Numbered from the stretch's first letter, positions 23,442 to 33,950 are shown. The stretch: DNA of 64,000 nucleotides from Elioraea sp051860475 (GCF_051860475.1 NZ_JBHYDW010000005.1:1-64000); one strand, 5' to 3'. The notes: generated by a model from the letters alone, not told the origin. Program-made: numbers and translations.

Positions 23442-26400
23442 CTACTGCACCGTCGCTGCCGTCTGCGCCGCGCGCAGCGCAGCGGCCAGCACATCGAGCA
23501 GGTCGGCGCGGGTGAACGGCTTGCGCAGCTGCGGCACGACGACATCCTCGGATGCCGTGTCGTCGAAGCCCGTCATCAGCACCGCCGGCAGGCCGGGGCG
23601 GAGGGCACACGCCTCGGCCACAAGCGCGTGGCCGTCGAGCCGGCCGGGCATGCGGATGTCGCTCAGCAGCAGGTCGACGCGCACGCCGTAGCGCAGCAGC
23701 GCCATCGCGGACTCGCCATCCGCGACCGCATTCACGTCCATGCCGGCCTCGCGGCAGATCCGCTCGATCAGGGCGCGCAGTGGCGCCTCGTCCTCGACCA
23801 CCAGCACCCGCGCCCCGGCGAGCACGCCGTGATCGGCCGAGCGGATCTCGCCCGGCACGCCCTCCTCCTCCGCGACCGGCAGCCAGACCGTGACTGTGGT
23901 GCCGGCCCCTTCGGTGCTGTCGATCCGCACCTCGCCGCCCGACTGGCGCGCGAAGCCGTACACCATCGCGAGCCCCAGCCCGGTGCCCTTGCCCGCGCCC
24001 TTGGTGGTGAAGAACGGCTCGAAGGCGCGCGCCAGCACCTCCGGGGACATGCCGTGCCCCTCGTCCTCGACCGTCAGGCGCACATGCGGCGCAAGGACAA
24101 GCCCGACCGAGTCGGCCTCCTCGGGCGAGGCGCGTGCCGCGCGGATCGTGACCTGGCCGCCCTCGGGCATCGCATCGCGCGCGTTCAGCACCAGGTTCAC
24201 CAGCGAGGTCTCGAGCTGCGCGGCATCCGCGAGGGCGGCGGGCGTGTCAGGGGCCACCTCGGTGCGCAGCACGATCCGCCCGCCGAGCGCGCGGCGCAGC
24301 AGCGCATCGAGCCCGCCGATGAGCGGCCCGAGCGGCACCGCCGCCGGACGCAGCGACTGGCGCTGGGCGAACGCGAGCAGGCCGCGCGTCAGCTTCGCGC
24401 CCTGGCCGACCGCATGGAGCGCCGCATCGGTCAGCTCCTGCGGCTCACCCTCCGCGGCGAGCTCGCGGACCAGTTCGAGGTTGAGCCCGATCACCGAGAG
24501 CAGGTTGTTGACGTCGTGCGCGATCCCGCCGGTCAGCTCGCCCAGCGCGTTGAGCCGCTGGGCACGCTCCAGCCGCTCCTCCTGCTCGACGCGCTCGGTG
24601 ACGTCGGTGGAGATGCCGACCAGCGCCACCTTCGTGCCGTCGGCCGCGCGCTCCAGCCCGACGGTCGAGCTGCGATGGCGGATCGCGCCGTCCGGCCGGC
24701 GGATGCGATAGGTCATGCTGGCCTGCTCGCCGGTCGCCGCGACACGATCCAGCGTGGCCCGCACGAGCTTCTGGTCCTCGTCCGGCATCAGCGCCAGCAC
24801 GGTCGCGACGGAGGCGGTGAAGGTCCTGGGGTCTGCGCCGATCTGGTCGTAGATCGCGTCGCTCAGCTCGAACGCGTCGCCGCCGATCGGCAGGCGCCAG
24901 AAGCCGAGCCCGGCCACGCGGCCGGCCTCGGCGAGCTGGCGCTGCTGGCGGTCGAGCCGCGCGCGCGCCTCGATCTCGGCGGTGACGTCCTGGGCGATGC
25001 CGTAGACCGTGACGACGCCGTCCGCGCCGCGCTCGATCCCGACGGAATCGCGGATCCAGCGCCATGACCCTTCGGGGCGGCGGATCCGGATGGTGATGGT
25101 CTGGTTCTCGCCGGTCGCATGCAGCCGCGTGCGCGCCTCCTGCCACTGCGCCACGTCATCGGGATGCATGCGGTCGCGGATCAGCGCCAGCGTCGGCACG
25201 ACGCTGCCGGGCTCGAGCGAGTAGTAGCGGTACACCTCGTCCGACCAGACGATCGTCTCCTCGTCCAGACGGCGGCGCCAGAAGCCGAGCCGCGCGACGC
25301 GTCCGGCATCGGCCAGCAGCTTGTCGCGCTGGCGCAACTGCTCGGCCGCCTCGACCTCCTCGGTCACGTCCTGCGACAGGCCGGTGACGGCAAGCTTCGG
25401 CCCGTCGGGCGCGCGTTCGAGCCCGGCGACGATACGCAGCCACCGGACCGTGCCGTCGGGGCGGCAGACACGGAATGTCACCGTCTCGCTCGCGCCGGTC
25501 TCGACGATGCGCCGACCGGCATCCTCGACGCGGCCGACGTCCTCCGGGTGCATCATCGCGCGGAACGCCGAGACGTCGAGCGGGCCGCTGTCCGGGGGCA
25601 GGCCGAACTGGCGCAGCTTCTCCTCGGTCGCGACCATCTGGGTGCCATCGAGCGCGCGGCGGTAGAAGCCGATATGCGCGACGCGGCCGACCTCGCGCAG
25701 CCGGCGCGCCTGCTCGGCGATCTGCTCGCGCGCCTTGACCTCCTCGGTCACGTCCTGCGCCACGCCGACGACCGCGATCGGCGTTCCGTCGGGCTGTCGC
25801 TCCAGGCCGGACACGACACGGCGCCAACGCACCCGCCCGTCCGGACGGATGATCCGGTAGGTATCGGTGCCGGCCTCGCCCTGCTCGTCGATCCGTCGGA
25901 CCGCCTCATCGAACTCGGGCCGGTCGTCCGGGTGCACCATGGCGCGGACAGCCGCCACGGTGGGCACGAACTGCGCCGGCTCGACACCGAAGTCGCGGTA
26001 GATCTCATCGGTCCAGACGGACGGGCTACCGTCCAGCACGCGGCGGAAGAAGCCGATCCGACCGACCCGGCGCGCGGCATCGAGGAAGCGCTGCTGGCGT
26101 TCGAGCTGCTCGCGCCGCTCGACCTCCTCGGTGACGTCCTGGCTCACGCCGACCAGACCGACCGGCTTGCCGTCCGGCCCGCGTTCGATCGCGGCCGTGG
26201 CGCGTCGCCAGCGCACCTGTCCGTCGGGGCGGATGATGCGGTACGTGACCGTGCCGCTCTCGCCGACCGCCTGCAGTCGCGCCACCGCGCCGTCCATGAT
26301 CGGGTGGTCGTCGGGGTGCATCATCGCGCGCACGGCGGCGCGCGTGGGCGTGAAGCTGGCCGGATCGACGCCGTAGCCGGCGTAGATCTCCTCGGTCCAG

Positions 26401-29400
26401 GTGTAGGTGTCGCTCTCGATCGCGCGCCAGTAGAACCCGACATGGCCGACGCGGCGCGCCGCGTCGAGGTAGCGCCGCTGGCGCTCGCGCTGCTCGCGCC
26501 CCTCGACCTCCTGCGTGACGTCCTGGGTGACGCCGATCAGGCCGATCGGCACGCCGTCGGCATTGCGCTCCAGCCCGCTGACCGTGCGGCGCCAGCGCAG
26601 CGTGCCGTCGGGCCGGATGATGCGGAAGGCGGTCGTGCGGCTCTCACCGGTGCGGCGCACGTGCTGGCCGCCTTCGAGCACCGCCGCGCGGTCGTCCGGA
26701 TGGATCAGCGCGAACACGTTGGCGCGCGTCGGGTCGAACGTCGCCGGGTCGAGGCCGTACTCGGCGTAGAGCCCGTCGGTCCAGGTGTAGCGCTCGCCAT
26801 CGAGGGGCAGGCGCCAGTAGTTCAGCCGGCCGATCCGCCGCGCGGCCTCGAGGAACTGCTGCTGGCGCTCCACCTGCTCGCGCGCCTCGACCTCCGCGGT
26901 CACGTCCTGGAACAGCCCCGAGATCGCGGCGGGCGAGCCATCGAGCGCACGCTCAAGGCCGATCGTCGCGCGCAGGCGCCTGAGCGCGCCGTCGGGCCGG
27001 ATGATCCGGTAGGTCAGGGTGGCGGACTCGCCCTCCTCGATGACCCGCCGCACGGCCTTCTCCTGTGCGGCGAGGTCCTCGGCATGCACCAGCCCCCTGA
27101 GGCTGGTCAGATCGAGCGGCGAACCGGGTCGCAGCCCGTGCTGGGCGAGGAACTCGGCGGTGCAGTCGATCGCGCCGGTGGTGATGTCGCGGCGGTAGAA
27201 GCCGATCCTCGCGGCCCGACCCGCCTCGGCGATCTGGCGCTCCTGGCGCGCGAGCTGCTCGGTGGCCAGCCGCTGCTCGGTGATGTCCTGGCTGATTCCG
27301 GAGACCGCAATGGGCTCGCCGTCGGGACCGTGCTCGATCGCGATCGAGACCCAGCGGAAGCGGACCTCGCCGTCAGGCCGGCGGATGCGGTAGACGACGC
27401 TGCCAGGTTCGCCGGACTGCCACACACGCTCCGCCGCCGCGCGGGTGGCATCGCGGTCCTCGGGCAGAATCCGTTCATACAGCGCATCGAGTGTGGGCAC
27501 GAAGCTCTCGCGCGTCTCGCCCATCTGCCAATAGACCGCGTCGGTCCATTCCAGGACGTCCGACCCCTTGCGCAGGCGCCAGAATCCGAGCCCGGCGACG
27601 CGCCCGGCCTCGGCGAGCTGGAGCTGCTGCTGGGTCAGCGCCGCGTGCATCTGCTGGCGGTCGGTGATGTCCTGGCTGACGCCGGCGAGTGCGACGATCC
27701 GGCCCGCCTCGTCACGCTCCGCGCCGGTGAGGGACCAGCGTACGCGCAGCGCGCCGTCTCCCCGGCGGAACCGGTAGACGTAGGACTCGCTCTCGCCGGT
27801 CTGGCGCACGCGGCGGATCGTCGCCTCGACCTGAGCCCGGTCCTCCGGCTCGATCATCGGCAGGATCGAGGCGAGCCGCGGCTCGAAGGTCAGCGGATCG
27901 ACGCCGTACTGGCGGTAGCTCTCCTCGCTCCACTCGAACAGGTCCGAGTCCGCGGGCAGGCGCCAGAACGCGAGACCGGAGAGCCGCACCGCGTCGGCGA
28001 TCTGGCGCTCCTGCCGGCTCAGCCGCTCGCGTGCCGCGTGGATTTCCGTGACGTCGGTGATCGCGCCGTAGACCGGACCGTCGCCGTTCGGCCCCGGCAG
28101 CTGGATCGCGCGGTCCTCGACCCAGCGGACCGAGCCGTCCGCCCCGATGACGCGGTACTCGTGGCGCCAGCCAACGTTCAGGTCGGCGGTGCGGTATGAC
28201 GCCTTCAGCCCCTCGCGGTCGTCCGGGTGCACGACGGTCTTGCGCCAGGCGTTCGGCTCGGCCTCGAGCTCCGCGATCGATCGGCCGGTGAGGCGCTCGG
28301 CGAAGTCGCCGCGATACTCGGTGCGCGCCTGCGCGCCGCGGCGGACCCAGAGGCCGATGCCGAGGCTGTCGGCGATCGCGCTGGTCTCGCGCTCGCGCAA
28401 CGCGAGATCGGCGAGCGCGGAGTCGAGCCGCCCGATCGTGCGCGACAGCCGTACGGCGAGCAGCAGCAGCGCCACCGCGAGAATGGTGCCGGCGAGACCG
28501 ACCGGCACGGCGACCCGCGCCCAGGCGCCGACCACCGAGGCGCGCGTGATCCCGGTGAGCACGATCGCCCGGCCCCGGTCGGCGACATGCCAGGCGGCGA
28601 GCAGCGGCTCGCCGCCCGGAATGCCCACGGTCCGGAACCGGCCGGACACGGGCGGCGGATCGGCGCCGGTAAGCTCGGGCGGCAGCGCGATCGTTCCCGC
28701 CTCGCCCGGCACTCCCTCGGGCAGCGGACGCTGTTCCAGCACGACCCGATCGTCGCGCAGCAGCAGCACGACCACGTTGTCCGGCAGGTCCATCGCCGGC
28801 AGCAGGCCGCGTGTCTCGAAGGTCGGCAGGATCGCGGCGACCACGCCCGCGAAGCCTCCGGCGGCATCGAGCAGCGGGCGGCTCAGGGCGATGATCGCCC
28901 GGTCGGCAATATTGCCGAGCCGGCCCAGATAGGGGGGGCTGATCGACAGCCGCGCGGATGGCTCGGCCGCGATGGGCGCGAACAGGGGGCGGTCGGCAAG
29001 ATTGGCGCGCTCGGTCCTCGCGGGCGGCACACGCGAGGTCGCGACCAGCCACCCCGCCTGGTCGAGCACCACGAACGCGTTGGTGTCCCGGCTGAGGTCG
29101 CGCGCTTCCACCAGGGCGGCGTGCACTGCCTCGCGGTAGCTCGGCTCGTCGAGGCGCTCCGGGGCGATCCGCGCCGCGAGGCCCATCAGCGCGAAGTCGA
29201 TCCCCTCGACGCGGCGCGACACCGCCTCGGCGGTGCCGGCGGCGAGGATGCGCGCCCGGTTTTCCGACGCGTCGAGCTCATGCTGGAGGTTCTGCCCGAG
29301 CAGCACCGCGACCCCGGCCAGCAGCCCCGCCGCCAGGGCGGCCGCCCCCAGGGGAAGGGCGTTCGCGAGCCGCCGCGCCGGCCTCTCCAAGTCGCGCGTC

Positions 29401-29402
29401 AC
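23442..29402 (-). CDS. giant hybrid sensor histidine kinase with ten tandem PAS domains
   Basis: A 1986-residue membrane sensor. Order: TM helix (about 15-37), periplasmic cache-like domain (about 40-295), second TM (about 298-322), then ten PAS/PAC units of about 127 residues each (about 335-1610), a HisKA domain with the phospho-acceptor in GGIAHDVNN, an HATPase domain (LVLNARDAMPEGG, GTGLGLAMVYG) and a C-terminal receiver with its Asp in LLSDIRMPG and Lys in QLRKPF. Most PAS units share HPDD and YRI.RPDG.VRWRR and end in QDVTEE...REQLERQQR, so they arose by tandem duplication. GTG start, overlapping the response-regulator stop by 4 bp. Confidence 0.95.
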   Translation of the reverse strand: MTRDLERPARRLANALPLGAAALAAGLLAGVAVLLGQNLQHELDASENRARILAAGTAEAVSRRVEGIDFALMGLAARIAPERLDEPSYREAVHAALVEARDLSRDTNAFVVLDQAGWLVATSRVPPARTERANLADRPLFAPIAAEPSARLSISPPYLGRLGNIADRAIIALSRPLLDAAGGFAGVVAAILPTFETRGLLPAMDLPDNVVVLLLRDDRVVLEQRPLPEGVPGEAGTIALPPELTGADPPPVSGRFRTVGIPGGEPLLAAWHVADRGRAIVLTGITRASVVGAWARVAVPVGLAGTILAVALLLLAVRLSRTIGRLDSALADLALRERETSAIADSLGIGLWVRRGAQARTEYRGDFAERLTGRSIAELEAEPNAWRKTVVHPDDREGLKASYRTADLNVGWRHEYRVIGADGSVRWVEDRAIQLPGPNGDGPVYGAITDVTEIHAARERLSRQERQIADAVRLSGLAFWRLPADSDLFEWSEESYRQYGVDPLTFEPRLASILPMIEPEDRAQVEATIRRVRQTGESESYVYRFRRGDGALRVRWSLTGAERDEAGRIVALAGVSQDITDRQQMHAALTQQQLQLAEAGRVAGLGFWRLRKGSDVLEWTDAVYWQMGETRESFVPTLDALYERILPEDRDATRAAAERVWQSGEPGSVVYRIRRPDGEVRFRWVSIAIEHGPDGEPIAVSGISQDITEQRLATEQLARQERQIAEAGRAARIGFYRRDITTGAIDCTAEFLAQHGLRPGSPLDLTSLRGLVHAEDLAAQEKAVRRVIEEGESATLTYRIIRPDGALRRLRATIGLERALDGSPAAISGLFQDVTAEVEAREQVERQQQFLEAARRIGRLNYWRLPLDGERYTWTDGLYAEYGLDPATFDPTRANVFALIHPDDRAAVLEGGQHVRRTGESRTTAFRIIRPDGTLRWRRTVSGLERNADGVPIGLIGVTQDVTQEVEGREQRERQRRYLDAARRVGHVGFYWRAIESDTYTWTEEIYAGYGVDPASFTPTRAAVRAMMHPDDHPIMDGAVARLQAVGESGTVTYRIIRPDGQVRWRRATAAIERGPDGKPVGLVGVSQDVTEEVERREQLERQQRFLDAARRVGRIGFFRRVLDGSPSVWTDEIYRDFGVEPAQFVPTVAAVRAMVHPDDRPEFDEAVRRIDEQGEAGTDTYRIIRPDGRVRWRRVVSGLERQPDGTPIAVVGVAQDVTEEVKAREQIAEQARRLREVGRVAHIGFYRRALDGTQMVATEEKLRQFGLPPDSGPLDVSAFRAMMHPEDVGRVEDAGRRIVETGASETVTFRVCRPDGTVRWLRIVAGLERAPDGPKLAVTGLSQDVTEEVEAAEQLRQRDKLLADAGRVARLGFWRRRLDEETIVWSDEVYRYYSLEPGSVVPTLALIRDRMHPDDVAQWQEARTRLHATGENQTITIRIRRPEGSWRWIRDSVGIERGADGVVTVYGIAQDVTAEIEARARLDRQQRQLAEAGRVAGLGFWRLPIGGDAFELSDAIYDQIGADPRTFTASVATVLALMPDEDQKLVRATLDRVAATGEQASMTYRIRRPDGAIRHRSSTVGLERAADGTKVALVGISTDVTERVEQEERLERAQRLNALGELTGGIAHDVNNLLSVIGLNLELVRELAAEGEPQELTDAALHAVGQGAKLTRGLLAFAQRQSLRPAAVPLGPLIGGLDALLRRALGGRIVLRTEVAPDTPAALADAAQLETSLVNLVLNARDAMPEGGQVTIRAARASPEEADSVGLVLAPHVRLTVEDEGHGMSPEVLARAFEPFFTTKGAGKGTGLGLAMVYGFARQSGGEVRIDSTEGAGTTVTVWLPVAEEEGVPGEIRSADHGVLAGARVLVVEDEAPLRALIERICREAGMDVNAVADGESAMALLRYGVRVDLLLSDIRMPGRLDGHALVAEACALRPGLPAVLMTGFDDTASEDVVVPQLRKPFTRADLLDVLAAALRAAQTAATVQ

Positions 29403-29839
29403 GACGCCGGCGGGAGCCCCGACGCCTGCTGGAGGAAGCTGCGCAGCGCCGCGGCGGCGAACGGCTTGGGCTGCGTCATCACCCGCTTGAGCCCGCTGCG
29501 CTCGGCGGTCTGCAGGGCGAGCCGCAGCAGCGTGTCGCCGTAGCCGGACATGATCAGCACGGGCGAGTCCGGGGCGGCGGCGCCGAGCCGGCCGAGCACG
29601 TCCAGGCCGCTGCCCTCCGCCAGCATGCAGTCCACGATCACGGCGTCCGGCTGCATGGACTCCAGCGCATCGACGAACTGCGCCGTATCGACGCAGGCAT
29701 GAACGACCCAGCCCTCGGCCTGGGCGACGGTCGCGACCACGCGGGCGAGCGCGGGATTGTCCTCGAGCAGCAGCAGATGCACGGCCGCTCGGTCGGCTGC
29801 GGTGGGCTGCGGAGGCGTGTCGCTCGTCGGACTCGTCAT
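29399..29839 (-). CDS. single-domain response regulator (CheY-like receiver)
   Basis: A 146-residue receiver with an N-terminal Thr/Pro-rich extension of about 20 residues. The acidic pair is in LLLLEDN, the phospho-Asp in AVIVDCMLAEGSG, the switch Ser in LIMSGYG and the Lys in TQPKPF. There is no output domain, so it probably passes phosphate on or acts by protein contact. It is translated just ahead of the PAS kinase with a 4-bp overlap and is its likely partner. ATG 29839 is preferred over GTG 29842. Confidence 0.9.
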   Translation of the reverse strand: MTSPTSDTPPQPTAADRAAVHLLLLEDNPALARVVATVAQAEGWVVHACVDTAQFVDALESMQPDAVIVDCMLAEGSGLDVLGRLGAAAPDSPVLIMSGYGDTLLRLALQTAERSGLKRVMTQPKPFAAAALRSFLQQASGLPPAS

Positions 29840-29926
29840 CACCGAATCACCATTGAAACAGACCCGCCAGTATCGGCCATGGCGTGCACCTCAGCCAAAC
29901 GACATCTACGCGAGTCTGCTATGGCA

Positions 29927-29941
29927 GCGCAACTTTTGCGC
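29927..29941. promoter_or_regulatory. inverted repeat within a possible promoter of the kinase operon
   Basis: GCGCAA-CTT-TTGCGC is a perfect 6-bp palindrome. On the minus strand it overlaps TTGCGC, a possible -35 box, with TAGATG 18 bp further on. This could be an operator for the two-component genes. Evidence is positional. Confidence 0.3.
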
Positions 29942-29996
29942 GAGCGTCTGCGCGCAGCCGCGTGTCGTGGCCGGGCCGCGCGGAGAGTGTTTCGGC

Positions 29997-31574
29997 TCAG
30001 GGGACCAGCAGCTCGATCAGGAATGGTCCCTTCCGGCCCATCGCCCCACGCAGCAGGTCGGCGAGCGCATCCAGATCAGGGGCGACCGCGCCCTCCACCC
30101 CCATGCCCTCGGCGATCTTCACCCAGTCGATGTCCGGGTTGCCGAGATCGAGCATGTCGAGCGCGGTGCGGCCGGGATTGGCGCCGACATGCATCAGCTC
30201 GTGGCGCAGGATCGCGTATTTGCGGTTCGAGAAGATGACGATGCAGGTGTCGCAGCGCTCACGCGCCATGGTCCAGAGCGCCTGCACCGTGTACATGCCG
30301 CTGCCGTCCGCCTGCAGCCCGATCACCTTGCGGTCAGGGCAGGCGATCGCGGCGCCGAGCACGAGCGGCAGGCCCTCGCCGATCGAGCCGCCGGTGAGCT
30401 GAAGCCAGTCATGTGGCGGCGCGCTGTGGGTGGCGGCGAAGAATCCGCGGCCGGTGGTCACCCCCTCATCGACGATGATCGCGCCCTCGGGCATCAGCGC
30501 ACCCACCGTCGCCGCGATCCCCTCGGGGGTGATCGCGCCGCCCGGTGCGCGCGGCCGCTCGCCGCCGTTCGGCGCAGGCGGGGCGACGCCGGCGGCGACG
30601 TCCTCGGCGAGCGCCTCGATCGCACCCAGCACGTCCTGGTCGGGCCGCGCCAGCACGTGCACCGCCGAGCCCTCGGGCAGCAGCGAGCCGGGCTTGCCGG
30701 GATAGGCGAAGAACGCGACCGGGTGCTTGGCGCCGACCAGGATGCAGGCCTCGTAGGCGGCGAGCCTCGCCAGCGCCATGTCGACCGGGTAGGGCACGCG
30801 CTCGATCGGGTAGCGGCCCTGGCCGCGCGCTGTGCGGGCGTTCGACATCTGCGCCAGCACGCCGCAGCCGGTCGCGGCGGCGATCCGGTACGCCGCACGC
30901 TGGCCCGCCTCGGTCAGCGCCGGGCCGGCGAGCAGCAGCAGCACCTTCGCGCCCTTGGCCCGCAGCGCCCGCGCCGCGGTCTCGAGCTGCTGCGGCGCCG
31001 GCGCGAGGCGCGGCGGCACGGGCAGCGGCGCGGCCGGGCCGGCGGAGGGCTCCCAGGCGGTGTCGGCGGGCAGGATCAGGGTGGCGATCTGGCCCGGCGC
31101 GGCGCGCGCGGCCTGCACCGCGGCCGCCCCATCGGCGGCGATGCCGCGCGACGACTGGCCGTAGCGCACCCAGTCGCTGAACGGCCGCGCGACGCCCTCC
31201 ACATCCGCGGTGAGCGGCGCGTCCCACCGGCGGTGATAGGTTGCGTGGTCGCCGACGATGTTCACCATCGGGCTGCGCGCGCGCCGGGCATTTTGGATGT
31301 TCGAGAGCGCGTTGGCGAGGCCGGGGCCGCAGTGCAGCAGGGTGCAGGCGGGCTTCTCCGCCATCCGCGCATAGGCGTCGGCTGCCCCCGTCACCACCCC
31401 CTCGAACAGGCCGAGCACGCAGCGCATGCCGGGGATGCGGTCCAGCGCTGCGACGAAATGCATCTCCGAAGTGCCCGGATTGGCGAAGCAGGTGTCCACG
31501 CCGCTGTCCAGCAGCGTCTGCACCAGGCTCTCCGCGCCGTTCATGGTCTCCGCCCGCGCCTGCGTCCCGTCCAT
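29997..31574 (-). CDS. thiamine diphosphate-dependent enzyme (acetolactate synthase large-subunit-like)
   Basis: A 525-residue ThDP enzyme of the acetohydroxyacid synthase/benzoylformate decarboxylase superfamily. The N-terminal domain has TCFANPGTSEMHF and the catalytic Glu in LGLFEGVVTGAADAYARM. The central domain is of the FAD/DHS type. The C-terminal domain has the metal/ThDP motif beginning QADGSG and ending IFSNRKYAIL. Annotation as acetolactate synthase is customary, but the ilvN subunit is absent and the sequence fits a broader set of 2-oxoacid lyases. ATG 31574 is preceded by GGGAG. It is divergent from the metal-ATPase locus. Confidence 0.85.
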   Translation of the reverse strand: MDGTQARAETMNGAESLVQTLLDSGVDTCFANPGTSEMHFVAALDRIPGMRCVLGLFEGVVTGAADAYARMAEKPACTLLHCGPGLANALSNIQNARRARSPMVNIVGDHATYHRRWDAPLTADVEGVARPFSDWVRYGQSSRGIAADGAAAVQAARAAPGQIATLILPADTAWEPSAGPAAPLPVPPRLAPAPQQLETAARALRAKGAKVLLLLAGPALTEAGQRAAYRIAAATGCGVLAQMSNARTARGQGRYPIERVPYPVDMALARLAAYEACILVGAKHPVAFFAYPGKPGSLLPEGSAVHVLARPDQDVLGAIEALAEDVAAGVAPPAPNGGERPRAPGGAITPEGIAATVGALMPEGAIIVDEGVTTGRGFFAATHSAPPHDWLQLTGGSIGEGLPLVLGAAIACPDRKVIGLQADGSGMYTVQALWTMARERCDTCIVIFSNRKYAILRHELMHVGANPGRTALDMLDLGNPDIDWVKIAEGMGVEGAVAPDLDALADLLRGAMGRKGPFLIELLVP

Positions 31575-31643
31575 GGCTCCCTCCCTCGCGTCCGGCGCGA
31601 ACCGGCCACAGGGTTTGCGTCGGGTCAAGGCGGCGCGGCGGGA

Positions 31644-33950
31644 ATGCGCCATGATGGCGGCGTGGGAACGGAGCTGAACCGGCGCAACGCGCTGCTGGCC
31701 TGGGTCGCACTCGGGCTCGCGCTCGGCACGTCGCTGGCGGTCGCGGACCAGGCGGTCGCCGCGCGGCTCGTCTGGTCGGCGGCGGCGCTGCCGGTGGCGC
31801 TGCATGTCGGGCTCGCCGCCGCGCGCGCGCTGGCCGGCGGGCGCATGGGCGTCGATGTGATCGCGCTCGCCGCCATCCTCGGCGCGGTCGCGCTCGACGA
31901 GGCCGCCGCCGCCGCGGTGGTCGCGCTGATGGTCGCCGGCGGCGAGGCGCTGGAGGACTGGGCGCAGGGCCGCGCGAAGCGGTCGCTGACCGCGCTCGCC
32001 GCGCGCGCGCCGCGGCGGGCGGCCCGGCTGACCGACGACACGGTCGAGGAGATCGACGCCGCGGCGATCCGCCCGGGCGAGGAGCTGCGCAGCGGCGCGG
32101 TCAACGCCGGGGCCGCGTTCCGAATGCGCGCGACCGCCTAGGCGGCGCTGGACGAGAGCGCGCTCACCGGCGAGCCGCTGCCGCGCCGGCTGCGCCCGGG
32201 CGAGGAGCTGCGCAGCGGCGCGGTCAACGCCGGGGCCGCGTTCCGAATGCGCGCGACCGCCTCGGCCGGGGCCAGCACCTACGCCGCGATCGTGCGGCTG
32301 GCCGAGCAGGCGGCAGCCTCGCGCGCGCCGCTGACGCGGCTGGCGGACCGTTTCGCCGTGCTGTTCATCGCCGTCACCGCGGTCGTGTCGGGACTGGCCT
32401 GGGCGCTCTCGGGCGATCCGGTGCGGGCGCTTGCAGTGCTGGTCGTCGCGACCCCGTGCCCGCTCATCTTGGCCGCGCCGATCGCGCTCGTCGCCGGCGT
32501 CGGCCGGGCGGCGGCCCGCGGCATCGTGGTGAAGGGCGCGGGCGTGATCGAGCGCCTCGCGCGCATCCGTGTGGTGCTGTTCGACAAGACCGGCACGCTG
32601 ACGCCCGGCCGGCCGCGTCTCGCCGCGATCGAGACGGTGCCGACGCTCCGGCGCGAGGCCGCGCTCAGGCTCGCCGCCTCGCTCGCCCAGGGCTCCACGC
32701 ATCCGGTCTCGGCCGCGCTGGTGGCGGCAGCGCGCGAGCGGGGCCTCGCCGTGCCGGCGCCCGAGGCGGCCGCCGAGAGCGCCGGCGGCGGGCTCTCCGG
32801 CCACGTCGAGGGGCAGGCGGTGCTGCTCGGCTCCGAGGGGTTCCTGCGCGCGCGCGGCGTGGTTCCGCCCGAATCGCTGGCGATAGCGGCCTCGCTCGCG
32901 GTCGCGGGCAGCGTGGCCTGGCTCGCCACCGGCAGCCGGATGGTCGCGGCGTTCGTGATGGCGGACGGGCTGCGCCCCGAGGTGCGTCGCGCGGTGCGCC
33001 GGCTGCGGGCGCTGGGGGTCGAGCGGATCGGACTAGTGACCGGCGACCGCGCCGAGGCCGCGGCCGCGGTCGCGGCGGTGCTGCGGCTCGACGCGGTCCA
33101 TGCCGGCTGCTCGCCGGAGGGCAAGATCGCCGCGGTGCACGAGGAGCGTGCGCGCGGATCCGTGGCGATGGTGGGCGACGGCGTGAACGACGCGCCCGCG
33201 CTCGCCGCCGCCGATGTCGGCATCGCCATGGGCGCGCACGGCACGGCCGCCGCGGCCGAGGCGGCAGACGCGGTGCTGCTGGTCGATCGGGTGGATCGCG
33301 CGGTCGAGGCGATCGCGATCGCGCGCCGGTCGCGAACGATCGCGGTCCGGGCGATCGTGCTGGGCATGGCGTTGTCGGGGGTGGCGATGGGCTTCGCCGC
33401 GTTCGGATACCTGCCGCCGCTGATCGGCGCCCTGGTGCAGGAGGGGATCGACGTCGTGGCGATCCTGTTCGCCTTGACCGCGCTGCGGCCCGGGCACGAC
33501 GACGGCGCGCCCGCGCCGCTGCCCGACGAGGCCGGACTCGCCGACCGCGTGTCGGAGCATGCCGGGCTCCGCCGGCTCGCCGAGCGCATCCGCGAGGGGG
33601 CGGAGGCGGTCGGCGACGGTCCGGGGTCGCTCGGCGCCCTGGCGTCGCTGGAAGCCGCCCTGCGCGCCGAGCTGCTGCCGCACCAGGCGGAGGAAGAGGA
33701 GGCGCTCTATCCGGCGGCCGCGCGCCGTCTGGGCGGTCGCGATCCGATGGGGCCGCTCATCCGGATGCATGCCGAGATCGAGGCGCTGTGCCGCAGGCTG
33801 GCGACGTTGCTGCGCCTCGCCGAGCAGCAGGATGGGTGGAACGGCGCCTCGGCCGAGCTGCGACGCACCCTGTTCGCGCTGGAGGCGCTGATCACGCTGC
33901 ATCTCGCCGCCGAGGAGGAGGCGCTGGCAGAGCTTGCGGCGGAGCGATGA
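31644..33950 (+). pseudogene. P1B-5-type metal ATPase with C-terminal hemerythrin domain, interrupted by internal duplication
   Basis: The frame encodes membrane helices, an actuator domain, the ion-site motif VATPCPLILAAP, the phosphorylation motif FDKTGTLTPG, GSTHPVSAAL, GDGVNDAPAL and a C-terminal hemerythrin-like HHE domain (HQAEEEEALYP, MHAEIEAL, LHLAAEEEALAEL). TPCP plus a hemerythrin tail is the pattern of the Fe/Ni-linked P1B-5 (Nia-type) exporters. No HMA domain is present. In the actuator domain 70 bp of downstream sequence has replaced the expected segment and brings in a TAG at 32139-32141. Downstream sequence stays in frame. Product would be non-functional unless the duplication is an assembly error. 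ATG 31644 or GTG 31662 are start options. Confidence 0.8.
32070..32262 (+). repeat. perfect 70-bp direct repeat inside the metal-ATPase gene
   Basis: Bases 32070-32139 and 32193-32262 are identical, offset by 123 bp (41 codons). The second copy sits where family members have this sequence (after LDESALTGEPLP). The first stands in place of the usual RPGD...VPVDG segment, with about the same number of codons. This suggests gene conversion or misassembly. Confidence 0.9.

Noticed and set aside
25119..28199. 1026-codon plus-strand frame inside the PAS kinase gene
   Set aside because: It is an antisense shadow created by the repeated PAS sequence and high third-position G+C. It shows no domain and no ribosome site.
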